Source: Stenotrophobium rhamnosiphilum
GTDB lineage: Bacteria; Pseudomonadota; Gammaproteobacteria; Nevskiales; Nevskiaceae
NCBI RefSeq assembly: GCF_003052265.1
Contig: NZ_QANS01000006.1
Coordinates: forward strand, 4,758-68,757
DNA length: 64,000 bases
Direction: 5' to 3'
In this document: positions 41,381-49,660 of the stretch, piece after piece
How positions within the stretch are numbered: position 1 is the stretch's first letter
How the letters are laid out: every line of letters starts with the position of its first letter
The notes under the pieces: generated by a model
What the model saw: only the letters and a program-made list of their open reading frames with translations
What the model was told of the DNA's origin: nothing
The model's database searches: none
Translations under genes and position numbers: made by a program

Positions 41381-42145
41381 ATGGCCCGATCATCCCGCCC
41401 CTTGAACGACACGCCTGCCACCACCAAAACCTCAAAAGCCCAAGACTGGCGCGGCGAACTGCTGCGCGACGGCCACACCTTTTTGCGCGCGACGCAGTTG
41501 CAGCCTTTACTGGAAGCGCAAGGCAGTCTTGGCGATTGGTATGCCTTTGCCGCCAGTTGGGGCGACATGCCGGTCGACACTTACATGGCCGATGGCGGGC
41601 GCTATCGTCGTCGTCGACACGCCGTGTTTGCGATTAGCGCGGATGGCCGCATCGAACGTCAGCCGCATCAGCCGCACTATCAGAGCCGCGACTACAACAC
41701 GCTCAATGGCGGCGTTGAACGCTGGTTTGAACCCGTACAAGAAAGCATCGGCGCGAGTAGCAGTCTTCATGCGATCTTGCGATTTTGCAGCGCAGTTTTT
41801 GGCGCGCTCGCACCACAAGTAAAAAGCTGGCACGTCGAGACACATCAGTTCCGCATTGAGGCACGCGCCGATATGCAGGGCTTACCAACACCAGAAGGCA
41901 TGCATCGCGATGGCGTTGACTACGTGCTCGTGCTGCTCGTGCGCCGTCACAACATCGCCAGCGGCACGACAACGATTCACGCACCCGATGGCAGCAGCCT
42001 CGGCAGCTTCACGCTCACTCATGCTTTCGACGCCACGCTGATTGATGATGCGCGCGTGTTTCATGGCGTGACGGCAGTTGAACCGCTGGACGCAGCACAG
42101 CCTGCACATCGCGACGTCCTCGTCGTCACCTTCCGTCGCCAGTGA
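41381..42145 (+). CDS. 2OG-Fe(II) dioxygenase family protein (PF10014-like)
   Basis: 254 aa. Fe ligands are visible as GMHRDGVDYVLVLLV (His-x-Asp) and DARVFHGVTAVEP (distal His), with HRDVLVVTFRR carrying the oxoglutarate Arg. WHVETHQFRI precedes the jelly-roll core. Members hydroxylate free amino acids such as isoleucine, or unknown small molecules. No strong ribosome site at the first ATG; an alternative start further in is possible. The stop overlaps the GTG start of the pseudouridine synthase by 4 bp (GTGA). Confidence 0.82.
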   Translation: MARSSRPLNDTPATTKTSKAQDWRGELLRDGHTFLRATQLQPLLEAQGSLGDWYAFAASWGDMPVDTYMADGGRYRRRRHAVFAISADGRIERQPHQPHYQSRDYNTLNGGVERWFEPVQESIGASSSLHAILRFCSAVFGALAPQVKSWHVETHQFRIEARADMQGLPTPEGMHRDGVDYVLVLLVRRHNIASGTTTIHAPDGSSLGSFTLTHAFDATLIDDARVFHGVTAVEPLDAAQPAHRDVLVVTFRRQ

Positions 42146-43026
42146 AATCGTCTCTGCCGCTGCGCGACGGCGTCGGTGCCAGCAGCGTTCAATTGCCACG
42201 CGGGCCGTGGACAACCGTGCTGGAATTTCTTGAAGCGCGCTTTCCTGAAATCAGTCTCGCCGAATGGTGGTCACGCTTTGAACGTGGCTTAGTTGTCGGC
42301 GATGATGGCGCACCGATTGCTACGAATAGCGTCTACGTTGAAGGCCTCAACGTGCACTACTACCGCGAGCTTGCAGAAGAAACGGCCATCCCTTTTCAAG
42401 CCGAAGTGCTTTATCAGGATGAGCACTTGCTCGTCGCGGACAAGCCACACTTTTTGCCGGTGATGCCTGCGGGTCGGTTCTTACAGCAAACACTGCTCGT
42501 GCGACTCAAGCGTGAATTCGGTTTGGACCATTTGGTGCCGCTGCATCGCATTGATCGCGGCACCGCAGGCGTTGTGGTTTTTTCAAAAAATCCACAAACG
42601 CGCGGCGCGTATCAAACGCTGTTTCCGCGACGCGAAGTGGAAAAGTTTTACGAGGCACTCGCGCCTGCACTGCCCGACGTGAAATTTCCGCTGACGCGTC
42701 ACAGTCACATTGGCGAAGGCGAGCCGTTCTTTCGCATGTGTGAAATGGATGCCGCCGCAAACAGCGAAACGCATATCGACGTGATCGCCACGCGCGGTGC
42801 TTTAAGCCTTTATGGCTTACGGCCCATCACCGGACGCAAGCATCAACTCCGCGTACATCTGGCCGCGCTCGGCGCAGCAATCGTCAACGATGATTTTTAT
42901 CCGACGCTGCGCGAAGAGGCAGAAGACGATTTCTCTCGTCCATTAAAACTGCTGGCACGCGCAATCGAATTTGATGATCCGATTACGGGCCAGCATCGCC
43001 GCTTTGAGAGTCGCAGAAGCCTTTAA
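42142..43026 (+). CDS. RluA-family pseudouridine synthase
   Basis: 294 aa. Isomerises uridine to pseudouridine in structured RNA. LVPLHRIDRGTAGVVVFSKN holds the catalytic Asp in the H-R-I/L-D-x-x-T-S/A-G motif; LYGLRPITGRKHQLRVHLAA is the second family motif. The N-terminal ~80 residues are not a normal S4 domain but RGPWTTVLEFLEARFPEISL resembles a degenerate one. Starts at GTG 42142 within the upstream stop. Target RNA unknown. The end overlaps the converging FMN reductase gene by 4 bp. Confidence 0.88.
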   Translation: MKSSLPLRDGVGASSVQLPRGPWTTVLEFLEARFPEISLAEWWSRFERGLVVGDDGAPIATNSVYVEGLNVHYYRELAEETAIPFQAEVLYQDEHLLVADKPHFLPVMPAGRFLQQTLLVRLKREFGLDHLVPLHRIDRGTAGVVVFSKNPQTRGAYQTLFPRREVEKFYEALAPALPDVKFPLTRHSHIGEGEPFFRMCEMDAAANSETHIDVIATRGALSLYGLRPITGRKHQLRVHLAALGAAIVNDDFYPTLREEAEDDFSRPLKLLARAIEFDDPITGQHRRFESRRSL

Positions 43027-43592
43027 CCCTTGGCGTTCGTCTCAACCCAAGCCGCAAATGCATCCGCGTATTTCTTCAAGAAACTCGCGGTGCCTTCGTT
43101 ATTGAGCTTGCCATCAGCGCCAAACAATTTATCGGCAGCACCGATATAAGCTTCTGGCTGCTGCAAAACGGGCATATCCAAAAACACCAGCGACTGACGC
43201 AGGTGATGGTTGGCACCAAAGCCACCGACCGCGCCAATCGACGAACTGATTACTCCGCAAGGCTTGCCACTCCAAGCGCTCTGACCATAGGGGCGTGAGC
43301 CCACATCAATTGCATTCTTCAGCGCAGCAGGCACTGAGCGGTTGTATTCCGGCGTTACGAACAACACGGCATCCGCAGCTTTCACCTGCTTGCGAAATGC
43401 AGTCCACGCTGCAGGCGGCGTGATTTCTCCGCCTTCAAGATCTTGGTTGTAAAAAGGCAGATCACCGATTTCGACGATCTCGAACTTAAGCGTTGATGGC
43501 GCAACTGCGGCCAGCGCATGCGCGATCTTGCGGTTGAAGGATTCTTTGCGAAGGCTGCCGACGATAACGGCAACGGTGCGAGTCGTGCTCAT
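43023..43592 (-). CDS. NADPH-dependent FMN reductase (ChrR/YieF-like)
   Basis: 189 aa flavodoxin-like quinone/chromate reductase. AVIVGSLRKESFNRKIAHAL (phosphate loop), LFVTPEYNRSVPAALKNAID (P-E-Y-N signature) and GKPCGVISSSIGAVGGFGAN. ATG 43592 has AGGAG with 7-nt spacing; the ATG two codons earlier overlaps that site. Cytosolic, involved in two-electron quinone or xenobiotic reduction. Confidence 0.9.
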   Translation of the reverse strand: MSTTRTVAVIVGSLRKESFNRKIAHALAAVAPSTLKFEIVEIGDLPFYNQDLEGGEITPPAAWTAFRKQVKAADAVLFVTPEYNRSVPAALKNAIDVGSRPYGQSAWSGKPCGVISSSIGAVGGFGANHHLRQSLVFLDMPVLQQPEAYIGAADKLFGADGKLNNEGTASFLKKYADAFAAWVETNAKG

Positions 43593-43716
43593 GAACATAC
43601 TCCTGTGGGGGTTCGTGCTCGCTTGATATCGCGTGCACTCACCTCAGAGTAGCTCGACAGACCGCCAATACTCAACGCAGGCAACGCGCCGTTGCGTGCC
43701 CACGTTGATTCAAGCG

Positions 43717-44052
43717 TTAGTAACTCGCTTGAATAAGGCCATCGTCGTTGACGGCTCGTACACCATTGACGCGACGTGCCAGTTCTATCGTTCGATAGAT
43801 CATGGCAACGGTTTCAACACGACCACTCAGACTCACGATGCCACGCGAAGTCGACACTTCAAGACGAGTGCCGCGGATGCGCTGATCCGCGGAAATTACA
43901 GCAGCGATCTGCTGACTGATTGCTGCATCATCAGGCTGCGCTGCCGAAACACTGGCAACCGCTACTTGAGCAGCTGGCACTGCAAACGCTGTGAGCATGA
44001 GAGTGACGCCCAGCGTGGCGGCGACACTGCGATGGATGAACTTGATCGACAT
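43717..44052 (-). CDS. Exported BON-domain protein
   Basis: 111 aa. Signal peptide SVAATLGVTLMLTAFAVPAA, then a single BON domain: DDAAISQQIAAVISADQRIR, LEVSTSRGIVSLSGRVETVA and ARRVNGVRAVNDDGLIQ. BON modules bind phospholipid or peptidoglycan surfaces in the periplasm and contribute to envelope stress tolerance. ATG 44052 has AGGAG 8 nt upstream; the longer frame to 44190 is not supported. Confidence 0.88.
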   Translation of the reverse strand: MSIKFIHRSVAATLGVTLMLTAFAVPAAQVAVASVSAAQPDDAAISQQIAAVISADQRIRGTRLEVSTSRGIVSLSGRVETVAMIYRTIELARRVNGVRAVNDDGLIQASY

Positions 44053-44356
44053 AATTTGTTCTCCTGTTGAGATGAAGCCGGGAGCGCTCAACAGCGCGCC
44101 TCCGCGCGACAACACGAAGCAGTGTTGCCGTCTCATGTAGTTACGCGGCCGATGCCGCAACAGATGCCACATACATTCAGTTGAACGCACACGACGTTTA
44201 TATTTGTATTGTTATGAATTTAAATTCAATATATAAAAACAATTTTCATCGATTTATTTATAGCGGCACTTTCCAGCTAGACACTGGTCTACCCTGCGTC
44301 TTGATAAAATCTTTACGTCCCACAGTTTCTCCATATCTCATCGTTCTGGAATCCCC
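44053..44356. other. A+T-rich divergent promoter region with a 14-bp palindrome
   Basis: Between the BON gene (-) and the YqhA gene (+). TGAATTTAAATTCA (44215-44228) is a perfect palindrome in strongly A+T-rich DNA. Otherwise no gene is seen. Promoters for both genes must lie here. Confidence 0.5.
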
Positions 44357-44950
44357 ATGAAGTCCGACGCACCAACGCGCGCGCTGTCCCCACTCCCCAC
44401 TCTGATCTTTTCATCCCGCTGGTTGCAGCTGCCGTTGTATCTCGGCCTGATCATTGCGCAGGGCGTTTATGTGGTGCTGTTCGTTAAAGAACTGTCGCAC
44501 CTGATTCATGGCGCGTTTGAACTCAACGAGCAGCAAGTGATGCTGATCGTTCTCGCGCTGATCGACGTAGTGATGATTTCCAACCTGCTGATGATGGTTA
44601 TCGTCGGCGGTTACGAGACTTTCGTTTCGCGCCTACGCTTGGAGAATCACCCGGATCAACCCGAATGGTTGAGCCACGTGAATGCCTCCGTGTTGAAGGT
44701 AAAACTGGCGATGGCGATCATCGGCATCTCCTCCATCCATCTGCTCAAGACCTTCATCGAAGCAGGCTCACTCGGCGCGTTGCCTCCATGCGCCACCGCT
44801 GCCGCCAGAGTCGCTTGCAGCACCACCACCGAAGCTGGCGTGATGTGGCAGACCATCATTCACATGGCCTTTATTGCTTCGGCCATCGGCATTGCGTGGA
44901 CGGATCGCCTGATGCTCGCGACCGCGGCACACGGCAAACCTGCTCACTAA
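44357..44950 (+). CDS. YqhA/UPF0114-family inner-membrane protein
   Basis: 197 aa. Four helices: LPLYLGLIIAQGVYVVLFVK, VMLIVLALIDVVMISNLLMM, VKLAMAIIGISSIHLLKTFI and TIIHMAFIASAIGIAWTDRL. MMVIVGGYETFVSRL is the family signature. Function unknown. The protein has an inserted Cys-containing loop (ALPPCATAAARVACSTTTEA). A hairpin terminator follows. Confidence 0.9.
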   Translation: MKSDAPTRALSPLPTLIFSSRWLQLPLYLGLIIAQGVYVVLFVKELSHLIHGAFELNEQQVMLIVLALIDVVMISNLLMMVIVGGYETFVSRLRLENHPDQPEWLSHVNASVLKVKLAMAIIGISSIHLLKTFIEAGSLGALPPCATAAARVACSTTTEAGVMWQTIIHMAFIASAIGIAWTDRLMLATAAHGKPAH

Positions 44951-44969
44951 TTCCCGGTCATGCGTTAAA

Positions 44970-45003
44970 GAAAGCCGGCCATCAAGCCGGCTTTCGTGTT
45001 TTT
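44970..45003 (+). terminator. Terminator after the YqhA gene
   Basis: GAAAGCCGGC (44970-44979) / GCCGGCTTTC (44986-44995), then GTGTTTTT. Confidence 0.78.
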
Positions 45004-45109
45004 CGGTGCCATTCTCTAGATGCCTACGGCGATGAGCCGCATATAATTAGCCAGATTCGGGCACCTTCATTTTAGGTTTTGCCCTGTTAAAGCGCCCTTC
45101 GGAGGGCCC

Positions 45110-46336
45110 GTGAAAACCATCAAGAAGTCCAACAAGCTGGCCAATGTTCTCTACGACATCCGTGGACCCATCACGGACGCCGCCAAGAAAATGGAGGACG
45201 AAGGCCAAAAGATCATCAAGCTGAACATCGGCAACTTGGCCGCGTTCGGTTTCGATGCGCCTGAAGAAATTCAGCAAGACATGATTCGCAATCTGCCGAC
45301 GTCGGCAGGTTATTCCGATAGCAAAGGCGTTTTCGCAGCACGCAAAGCCGTGATGCATGAAAGCCAAAAGCAAAACATTGCGGGCGTCACGCTAGACGAT
45401 ATTTATCTGGGCAACGGCGCCAGCGAGTTGATCGTGATGGCGGCGAATGCGCTGCTCAACGACGGCGACGAACTGCTCGTGCCGATGCCTGACTATCCAC
45501 TGTGGACCGCATCCGCCAGCCTCGCAGGCGGCAAGCCCGTGCATTATCTCTGCGATGAGAACAATGGCTGGATGCCTGATCTTGCAGACATCCGCGCCAA
45601 GGTCACGCCGAACACCAAAGGCATCGTGGTGATCAACCCCAACAATCCGACAGGCGCACTGTATTCGGATGAATTGTTGTTGGGCCTCATCGCGATTGCA
45701 CGCGAACACGGCCTAGTGCTGTTGGCCGACGAGGTCTACGACAAGGTTCTGTACGACGGCGTTAAACACACCGCGATTGCGAGTCTCTCAACAGACGTAC
45801 TCACGCTGACGTTCAACTCGCTGTCGAAAAGCTATCGCTCATGCGGCTATCGCGCAGGCTGGATGATTGTGTCCGGCGACAAATCCGCCGCACGCGATTA
45901 CATCGAAGGCTTGAACATGCTCTCGAACATGCGCCTCTGCCCCAACGTACCGGGCCAGTGGGCTGTGCAGACCGCACTCGGCGGATATCAAAGCATCAAC
46001 GATCTCGTCGGCGAAGGCGGCCGCCTGCGTCGTCAACGTGATCTGGCTTACGAACTCATCACCGCGATTCCCGGCATCAGCTGCGTCAAGCCACAAGCGG
46101 CGCTGTATATGTTCCCCAAGCTTGATCCAGAAATTTATCCGATCAAAGATGATCGCCAGTTTTTCTTGGAAGTGCTGAAAGAAACAAAAGTGATGCTGGT
46201 GCAAGGCACCGGTTTCAATTGGACCGCACCGGATCATTTCCGAATCGTGTTTCTGCCACACGAAGATGATCTGCGCGAAGCGATCGGACGTATTGCAAAG
46301 TTCTTGGAAGGTTATCGGAATCGTCACGCCAAGTAG
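45110..46336 (+). CDS. alaA: Alanine/valine-type aminotransferase, AlaA family
   Basis: 408 aa. Fold-type I PLP enzyme that makes alanine from pyruvate and glutamate. LNIGNLAAFGFDAPEEIQQD, YSDSKGVFAARKAVMHESQK, GNGASELIVMAANALLNDGD, VVINPNNPTGALYSDELL, DEVYDKVLYDG and TFNSLSKSYRSCGYRAGWM (PLP lysine in SLSKS) follow the AlaA pattern. The start is GTG at 45110 with GGAGG 4-5 nt upstream. Stand-alone gene between two terminators. Confidence 0.92.
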   Translation: MKTIKKSNKLANVLYDIRGPITDAAKKMEDEGQKIIKLNIGNLAAFGFDAPEEIQQDMIRNLPTSAGYSDSKGVFAARKAVMHESQKQNIAGVTLDDIYLGNGASELIVMAANALLNDGDELLVPMPDYPLWTASASLAGGKPVHYLCDENNGWMPDLADIRAKVTPNTKGIVVINPNNPTGALYSDELLLGLIAIAREHGLVLLADEVYDKVLYDGVKHTAIASLSTDVLTLTFNSLSKSYRSCGYRAGWMIVSGDKSAARDYIEGLNMLSNMRLCPNVPGQWAVQTALGGYQSINDLVGEGGRLRRQRDLAYELITAIPGISCVKPQAALYMFPKLDPEIYPIKDDRQFFLEVLKETKVMLVQGTGFNWTAPDHFRIVFLPHEDDLREAIGRIAKFLEGYRNRHAK

Positions 46337-46341
46337 CGTAT

Positions 46342-46370
46342 AAAAAGCCGGCCACGTGGCCGGCTTTTTT
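46342..46370. terminator. Terminator after alaA
   Basis: AAAAAGCCGGCCAC directly joined to GTGGCCGGCTTTTTT: a strong stem with T6 on the plus side and A5 on the other. Confidence 0.88.
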
Positions 46371-46429
46371 ATAGTCGCAAGCTTGCCTCGGCTTGTTAAT
46401 TCGCATCAATAATCACCATCCGGCATCTC

Positions 46430-47629
46430 ATGATCAATGTTCGCCACGCTGCGCTTCTGTTCTTCCTCACGCTTTGTGCCTGTGGCCGAAGCGAACAGTC
46501 CAGACAAGAAGAGACCCACACGCCGTCGCCGGGGACCGTTCCGTCAGAGCCGCCCGCGAGCCTCACAAAAGGCATTTGGATGAAGGGCGACTTGCACGTT
46601 CACTCGCGGCACAGCAACGATTCCACCAACAACCCGGTGGCCAAAATCGTGGCGCTAGCCGAAACCGTGGGAATGGACTATCTGTTGATTTCCGATCACG
46701 ACAACCATGTCGACGGCGATGTTGCCTCACACACTTGGGCCGACCCTGAGTTTCGCTCCGACTCCGTTCTGCTGCTCTATGGCGCCGAGTGGACCACGCA
46801 ACGAGGCCACGGCACCGCAATGTCGGCGCGGCCTTACGATCACAAGCGCTTCTACGATGTGCGCGATGCTCGTGATGCCAAGGTGATTGCCACCAAGAAG
46901 GCGCTGGGAATCTTCGTCGCCGCAAACCACCCAATGGCGGCTGACCACTTTGGCTTCTCCTATGATCTGGTCGACTCCATGGAAGTGTGGAGCTCGGCGA
47001 TCTGGTCCAGCAATACCACCGCACTGACGGTCTGGGACGACATGCTGAAGTCCGGTCGCCGCATCGCGGCCAATGGGGGCAGCGATTCCCACCATGGCTA
47101 TCCTGACTCTCCCGACGCAGAACTCGATCCCAACAACGTGCAAGCAGGCGGCAACAACGTTGGGACCCCCACGACCTGGGTATATGGCAGCTCGCACAAC
47201 TCAGAAGCAGTGTTTGCCGCACTCAAGGCCGGTCGCAGCTCGGTCAGCGCCAACCCTTTCAGCCCGCGCGTGGAGTTCACCGCCGATCTCGATGGTGATG
47301 ACACTCCGGACGGCATGATGGGCGACAACCTTGCTGGTCGCGGTCTGCCTGTCCGGTTCCGCGTGTTACTCGGCAACGCCAACCTGCCACTGCCCTACCA
47401 GGTGAAAGTCATCAAGGACGGCGCAGAGTTAGGCACCTATACCGCCAGCGGCTTCCCGCCAGTCGCATCGTTCACCGACACGCCTGCAGCTGGCAGTCGC
47501 AGCTACTATCGCGTGGAGGTAACGGGGACGATCACGCCCTATCCACAGGTACCGGCTTCAGCCTTGCTGAGTGGCAACATGGTGGGGCTCAGTTCGCCGA
47601 TCTACTTCAACTTCGATCCATCGTTCTGA
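46430..47629 (+). CDS. CehA/McbA-family PHP-domain metallohydrolase, lipoprotein
   Basis: 399 aa. Signal peptide AALLFFLTLCAC with a probable lipid Cys near residue 18. The PHP metal motifs are KGDLHVHSRHSNDST, MDYLLISDHDNHVDG, AANHPMA and NGGSDSHHGYPDS. The C-terminal third is a beta-rich domain (AYVxF-like GRSSVSANPFSPRVEFTADL). Family members hydrolyse phosphoesters or carbaryl-type esters; the substrate is unknown. No strong ribosome site. It is followed by a clear terminator. Confidence 0.85.
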   Translation: MINVRHAALLFFLTLCACGRSEQSRQEETHTPSPGTVPSEPPASLTKGIWMKGDLHVHSRHSNDSTNNPVAKIVALAETVGMDYLLISDHDNHVDGDVASHTWADPEFRSDSVLLLYGAEWTTQRGHGTAMSARPYDHKRFYDVRDARDAKVIATKKALGIFVAANHPMAADHFGFSYDLVDSMEVWSSAIWSSNTTALTVWDDMLKSGRRIAANGGSDSHHGYPDSPDAELDPNNVQAGGNNVGTPTTWVYGSSHNSEAVFAALKAGRSSVSANPFSPRVEFTADLDGDDTPDGMMGDNLAGRGLPVRFRVLLGNANLPLPYQVKVIKDGAELGTYTASGFPPVASFTDTPAAGSRSYYRVEVTGTITPYPQVPASALLSGNMVGLSSPIYFNFDPSF

Positions 47630-47656
47630 TCTCAACTGACCCTCTCCCCGCAAGCA

Positions 47657-47688
47657 ATGCCCCGACCAAAGTCGGGGCATTTTTTTGC
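47657..47688 (+). terminator. Terminator after the PHP hydrolase gene
   Basis: ATGCCCCGAC-CAAA-GTCGGGGCAT followed by T7. It is preceded by a truncated CCCTCTCCCCGC repeat half. Confidence 0.9.
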
Positions 47689-47769
47689 CAGCTTGATGCG
47701 CTTGAGCAGCGCTCCCGCAACACCGCGCTGCCTGAGACGCCCAACCGCCGAATTAGCCTGAGAAAAATT

Positions 47770-48579
47770 TCAGGAACAACGAATAAGCGTGATAACGGCT
47801 GGATCGATCACTGCTGACGGATTCCAGCCAAAAACTTCGTTGAAGGCACGCCCGAGATGGGCAAGATCGTAAAAGCCCACTTCATGCGCGATATCGGTCA
47901 GTGGCTTGCCTTGCTTCCACAAATGAGTGGCGCGCCATACCGCGACCCAGCGCGCGTAGTGGCTTAGGTTACAACCCGTCTGCTCTTTGAAAAGATGCCG
48001 CAGACGCGAGGGCGACACATGCAAACGCTCACTCAATAATTCCAGCGTGACTTCGTTGAACGGCAGATCCTCAATCAGCGCCATCGCTTTCTCGATGCGC
48101 GGATCCAACTCGCGCGCGACGGGCTCACGTCCGCAGGCTGCGAGCACGGCTGATTTGAATAGCTGATCCACTTCTTCGCTATTGAGTGTGTCTTGCGCCG
48201 CGCGCTTGATCAGCGATTCCAGCGGAGCGAAGCGCTCGAAATCCAAAGGCAGGATTTTTCTTGATTCAAGCGTCGACTCTAGTGCGGTGTATTCCGGCGA
48301 GCCGACTGGGATATCGAAAATGACGAGGTCGCTATTCAAAGCGATGGTGCGTCGACGCAAAACATTAGGCGCAATCAAAACTGCGCGCGTTTCAATCGGG
48401 GCTTCGTCACCGGCTTCGAGACGGAGCGGCTTGTTGCAAGCGATCAGCAGAGTCGCCGAAAGCCTCCGATAAGGATTGGCGACGCGATCCATCAGGTAAG
48501 TCTGGGTCAGCAGCAAGAAACGGCGGCGGCCGTAGTAGGCCTTGAGCCCTACTGGAAATACTGATTGCCCCTCGCTCAC
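47770..48579 (-). CDS. AraC-family transcriptional regulator
   Basis: 269 aa. The N-terminal ~165 residues are a divergent effector domain. The C-terminal domain has two helix-turn-helices: EVTLELLSERLHVSPSRLRH and LTDIAHEVGFYDLAHLGRAF with FNEVFGWNPSAV. GTG start at 48579, with GGAG 10 nt upstream, opening MSEGQSVFPVGLKAYYG. Divergent from the exported hydrolase at 48733; a 22-bp tandem repeat lying between them (48611-48654) is the expected operator. Likely activates the hydrolase gene (inference). Confidence 0.88.
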   Translation of the reverse strand: MSEGQSVFPVGLKAYYGRRRFLLLTQTYLMDRVANPYRRLSATLLIACNKPLRLEAGDEAPIETRAVLIAPNVLRRRTIALNSDLVIFDIPVGSPEYTALESTLESRKILPLDFERFAPLESLIKRAAQDTLNSEEVDQLFKSAVLAACGREPVARELDPRIEKAMALIEDLPFNEVTLELLSERLHVSPSRLRHLFKEQTGCNLSHYARWVAVWRATHLWKQGKPLTDIAHEVGFYDLAHLGRAFNEVFGWNPSAVIDPAVITLIRCS

Positions 48580-48610
48580 TGCTTTAGTTCTCCTCTCCTT
48601 GGAATGCGAA

Positions 48611-48654
48611 GAATAGCCTTTTCATCCAAATGGAATAGCCGTTACGTCCAAGTG
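48611..48654. promoter_or_regulatory. Tandem 22-bp direct repeats, probable AraC operator
   Basis: Units 48611-48632 and 48633-48654 share GAATAGCC-N4-C-R-TCCAA-R-TG and match at 18 of 22 positions. Abutting direct repeats of two helical turns are how AraC/XylS regulators bind. They lie 32 bp from the AraC start and 79 bp from the hydrolase start. Confidence 0.75.
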
Positions 48655-48732
48655 CATACAGATTGCGCTACGTAGAGTCGCCAGTCATCAGCAACAACGC
48701 TGAGTTTGTAAAACAAAATAAGAGGAGTTCAT

Positions 48733-49560
48733 ATGCGTCGTTTCCTTTTCGTAGCTGCGCTGGCTTTAACCACCGCCAATGCTCAAGCCGGCGTTTGCAC
48801 AGATACCGTCACTGGTACCTCGCACACGCTGAGCTGCCCCTATAAATCTAAAGTTGTTACTTCGTCCTATGGCATCCCGCGCACGGTGCGCTATCAGGTT
48901 CCGGCTGGCACTCCGCCGATCGGTGGCTGGCCTGCTGTGCTGTTGTTCCAACCCAGCGTGTTCCCGATTTTCTGGAGCATTCCGGATTACACCCCAGCTG
49001 GCGCCTATCATCAGGTAGAAACGATTGCTGCGCTGCTAGACGCTGGTTACGCAGTAGTCGAGCCACCGACAAACTATTTGCGTGGCTTTCAGTACTGGGA
49101 TACCAACCAGCCAGGCATGGACACGGCCCAGCCGTACACGACGACTGATGACTATGGCTTCTTGAACAAAGTCTTCAATGGCGTAGTGTCGGGTCAGTAC
49201 GGGCCGATCAATGGCAGTCGCTTGTATGCCACCGGCATGTCTAGCGGCGGCTACAACACCTCACGTATGGCAGTGAGTTTTCAGGGTCGCTTCCGCGCAC
49301 TAGCCGTTCAATCGGGTTCGTACGCAAGCTGCCTCGGTTTCATGTGCACGATACCGTCCACGCTGCCCGCAAATCATCCAGCAACACTGTTCCTGCACGG
49401 CAGCGACGACAACACCGTGCCGGTCAATACGATGGAGGCCTACTACAACCAGCTTCAATCACAAGGCATCGACACCAAGAAGGTGATTGCACCGGGTCTG
49501 TCGCACGAGTACCTGCCACAGGCACCGTCCGAAATTGTTGAGTGGTTTAATCATCACTAA
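48733..49560 (+). CDS. Exported alpha/beta hydrolase, PHB-depolymerase/LpqC-like
   Basis: 275 aa. Signal peptide RRFLFVAALALTTANAQA cleaved before GVCTDTV. The core contains GGWPAVLLFQPS, the nucleophile YATGMSSGGYNTSRMAV (Ser), HGSDDNTVPVNTMEAYYNQL (Asp) and APGLSHEYLP (His). Short-chain polyhydroxyalkanoate or feruloyl-type esterases share this order; the substrate is not certain. Two Cys pairs may form disulfides. GAGGAG lies 5 nt before the ATG. Divergent from araC with the tandem operator between them. Confidence 0.8.
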   Translation: MRRFLFVAALALTTANAQAGVCTDTVTGTSHTLSCPYKSKVVTSSYGIPRTVRYQVPAGTPPIGGWPAVLLFQPSVFPIFWSIPDYTPAGAYHQVETIAALLDAGYAVVEPPTNYLRGFQYWDTNQPGMDTAQPYTTTDDYGFLNKVFNGVVSGQYGPINGSRLYATGMSSGGYNTSRMAVSFQGRFRALAVQSGSYASCLGFMCTIPSTLPANHPATLFLHGSDDNTVPVNTMEAYYNQLQSQGIDTKKVIAPGLSHEYLPQAPSEIVEWFNHH

Positions 49561-49660
49561 GTGATTGCGTATCGCCCGCGCGCAGCACTCAGCTGCGCGC
49601 GGGTTCTTCATTTTTGTTTCAGGCAAACGACATTTAGATCGTTCTAGGGAGAAGAGATTT

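Noticed and set aside
48622-48637. TCATCCAAATGGAATA as an eighth steroid-type operator
   Set aside because: It lies inside the abutting 22-bp direct repeats, which explain it better as an AraC site.
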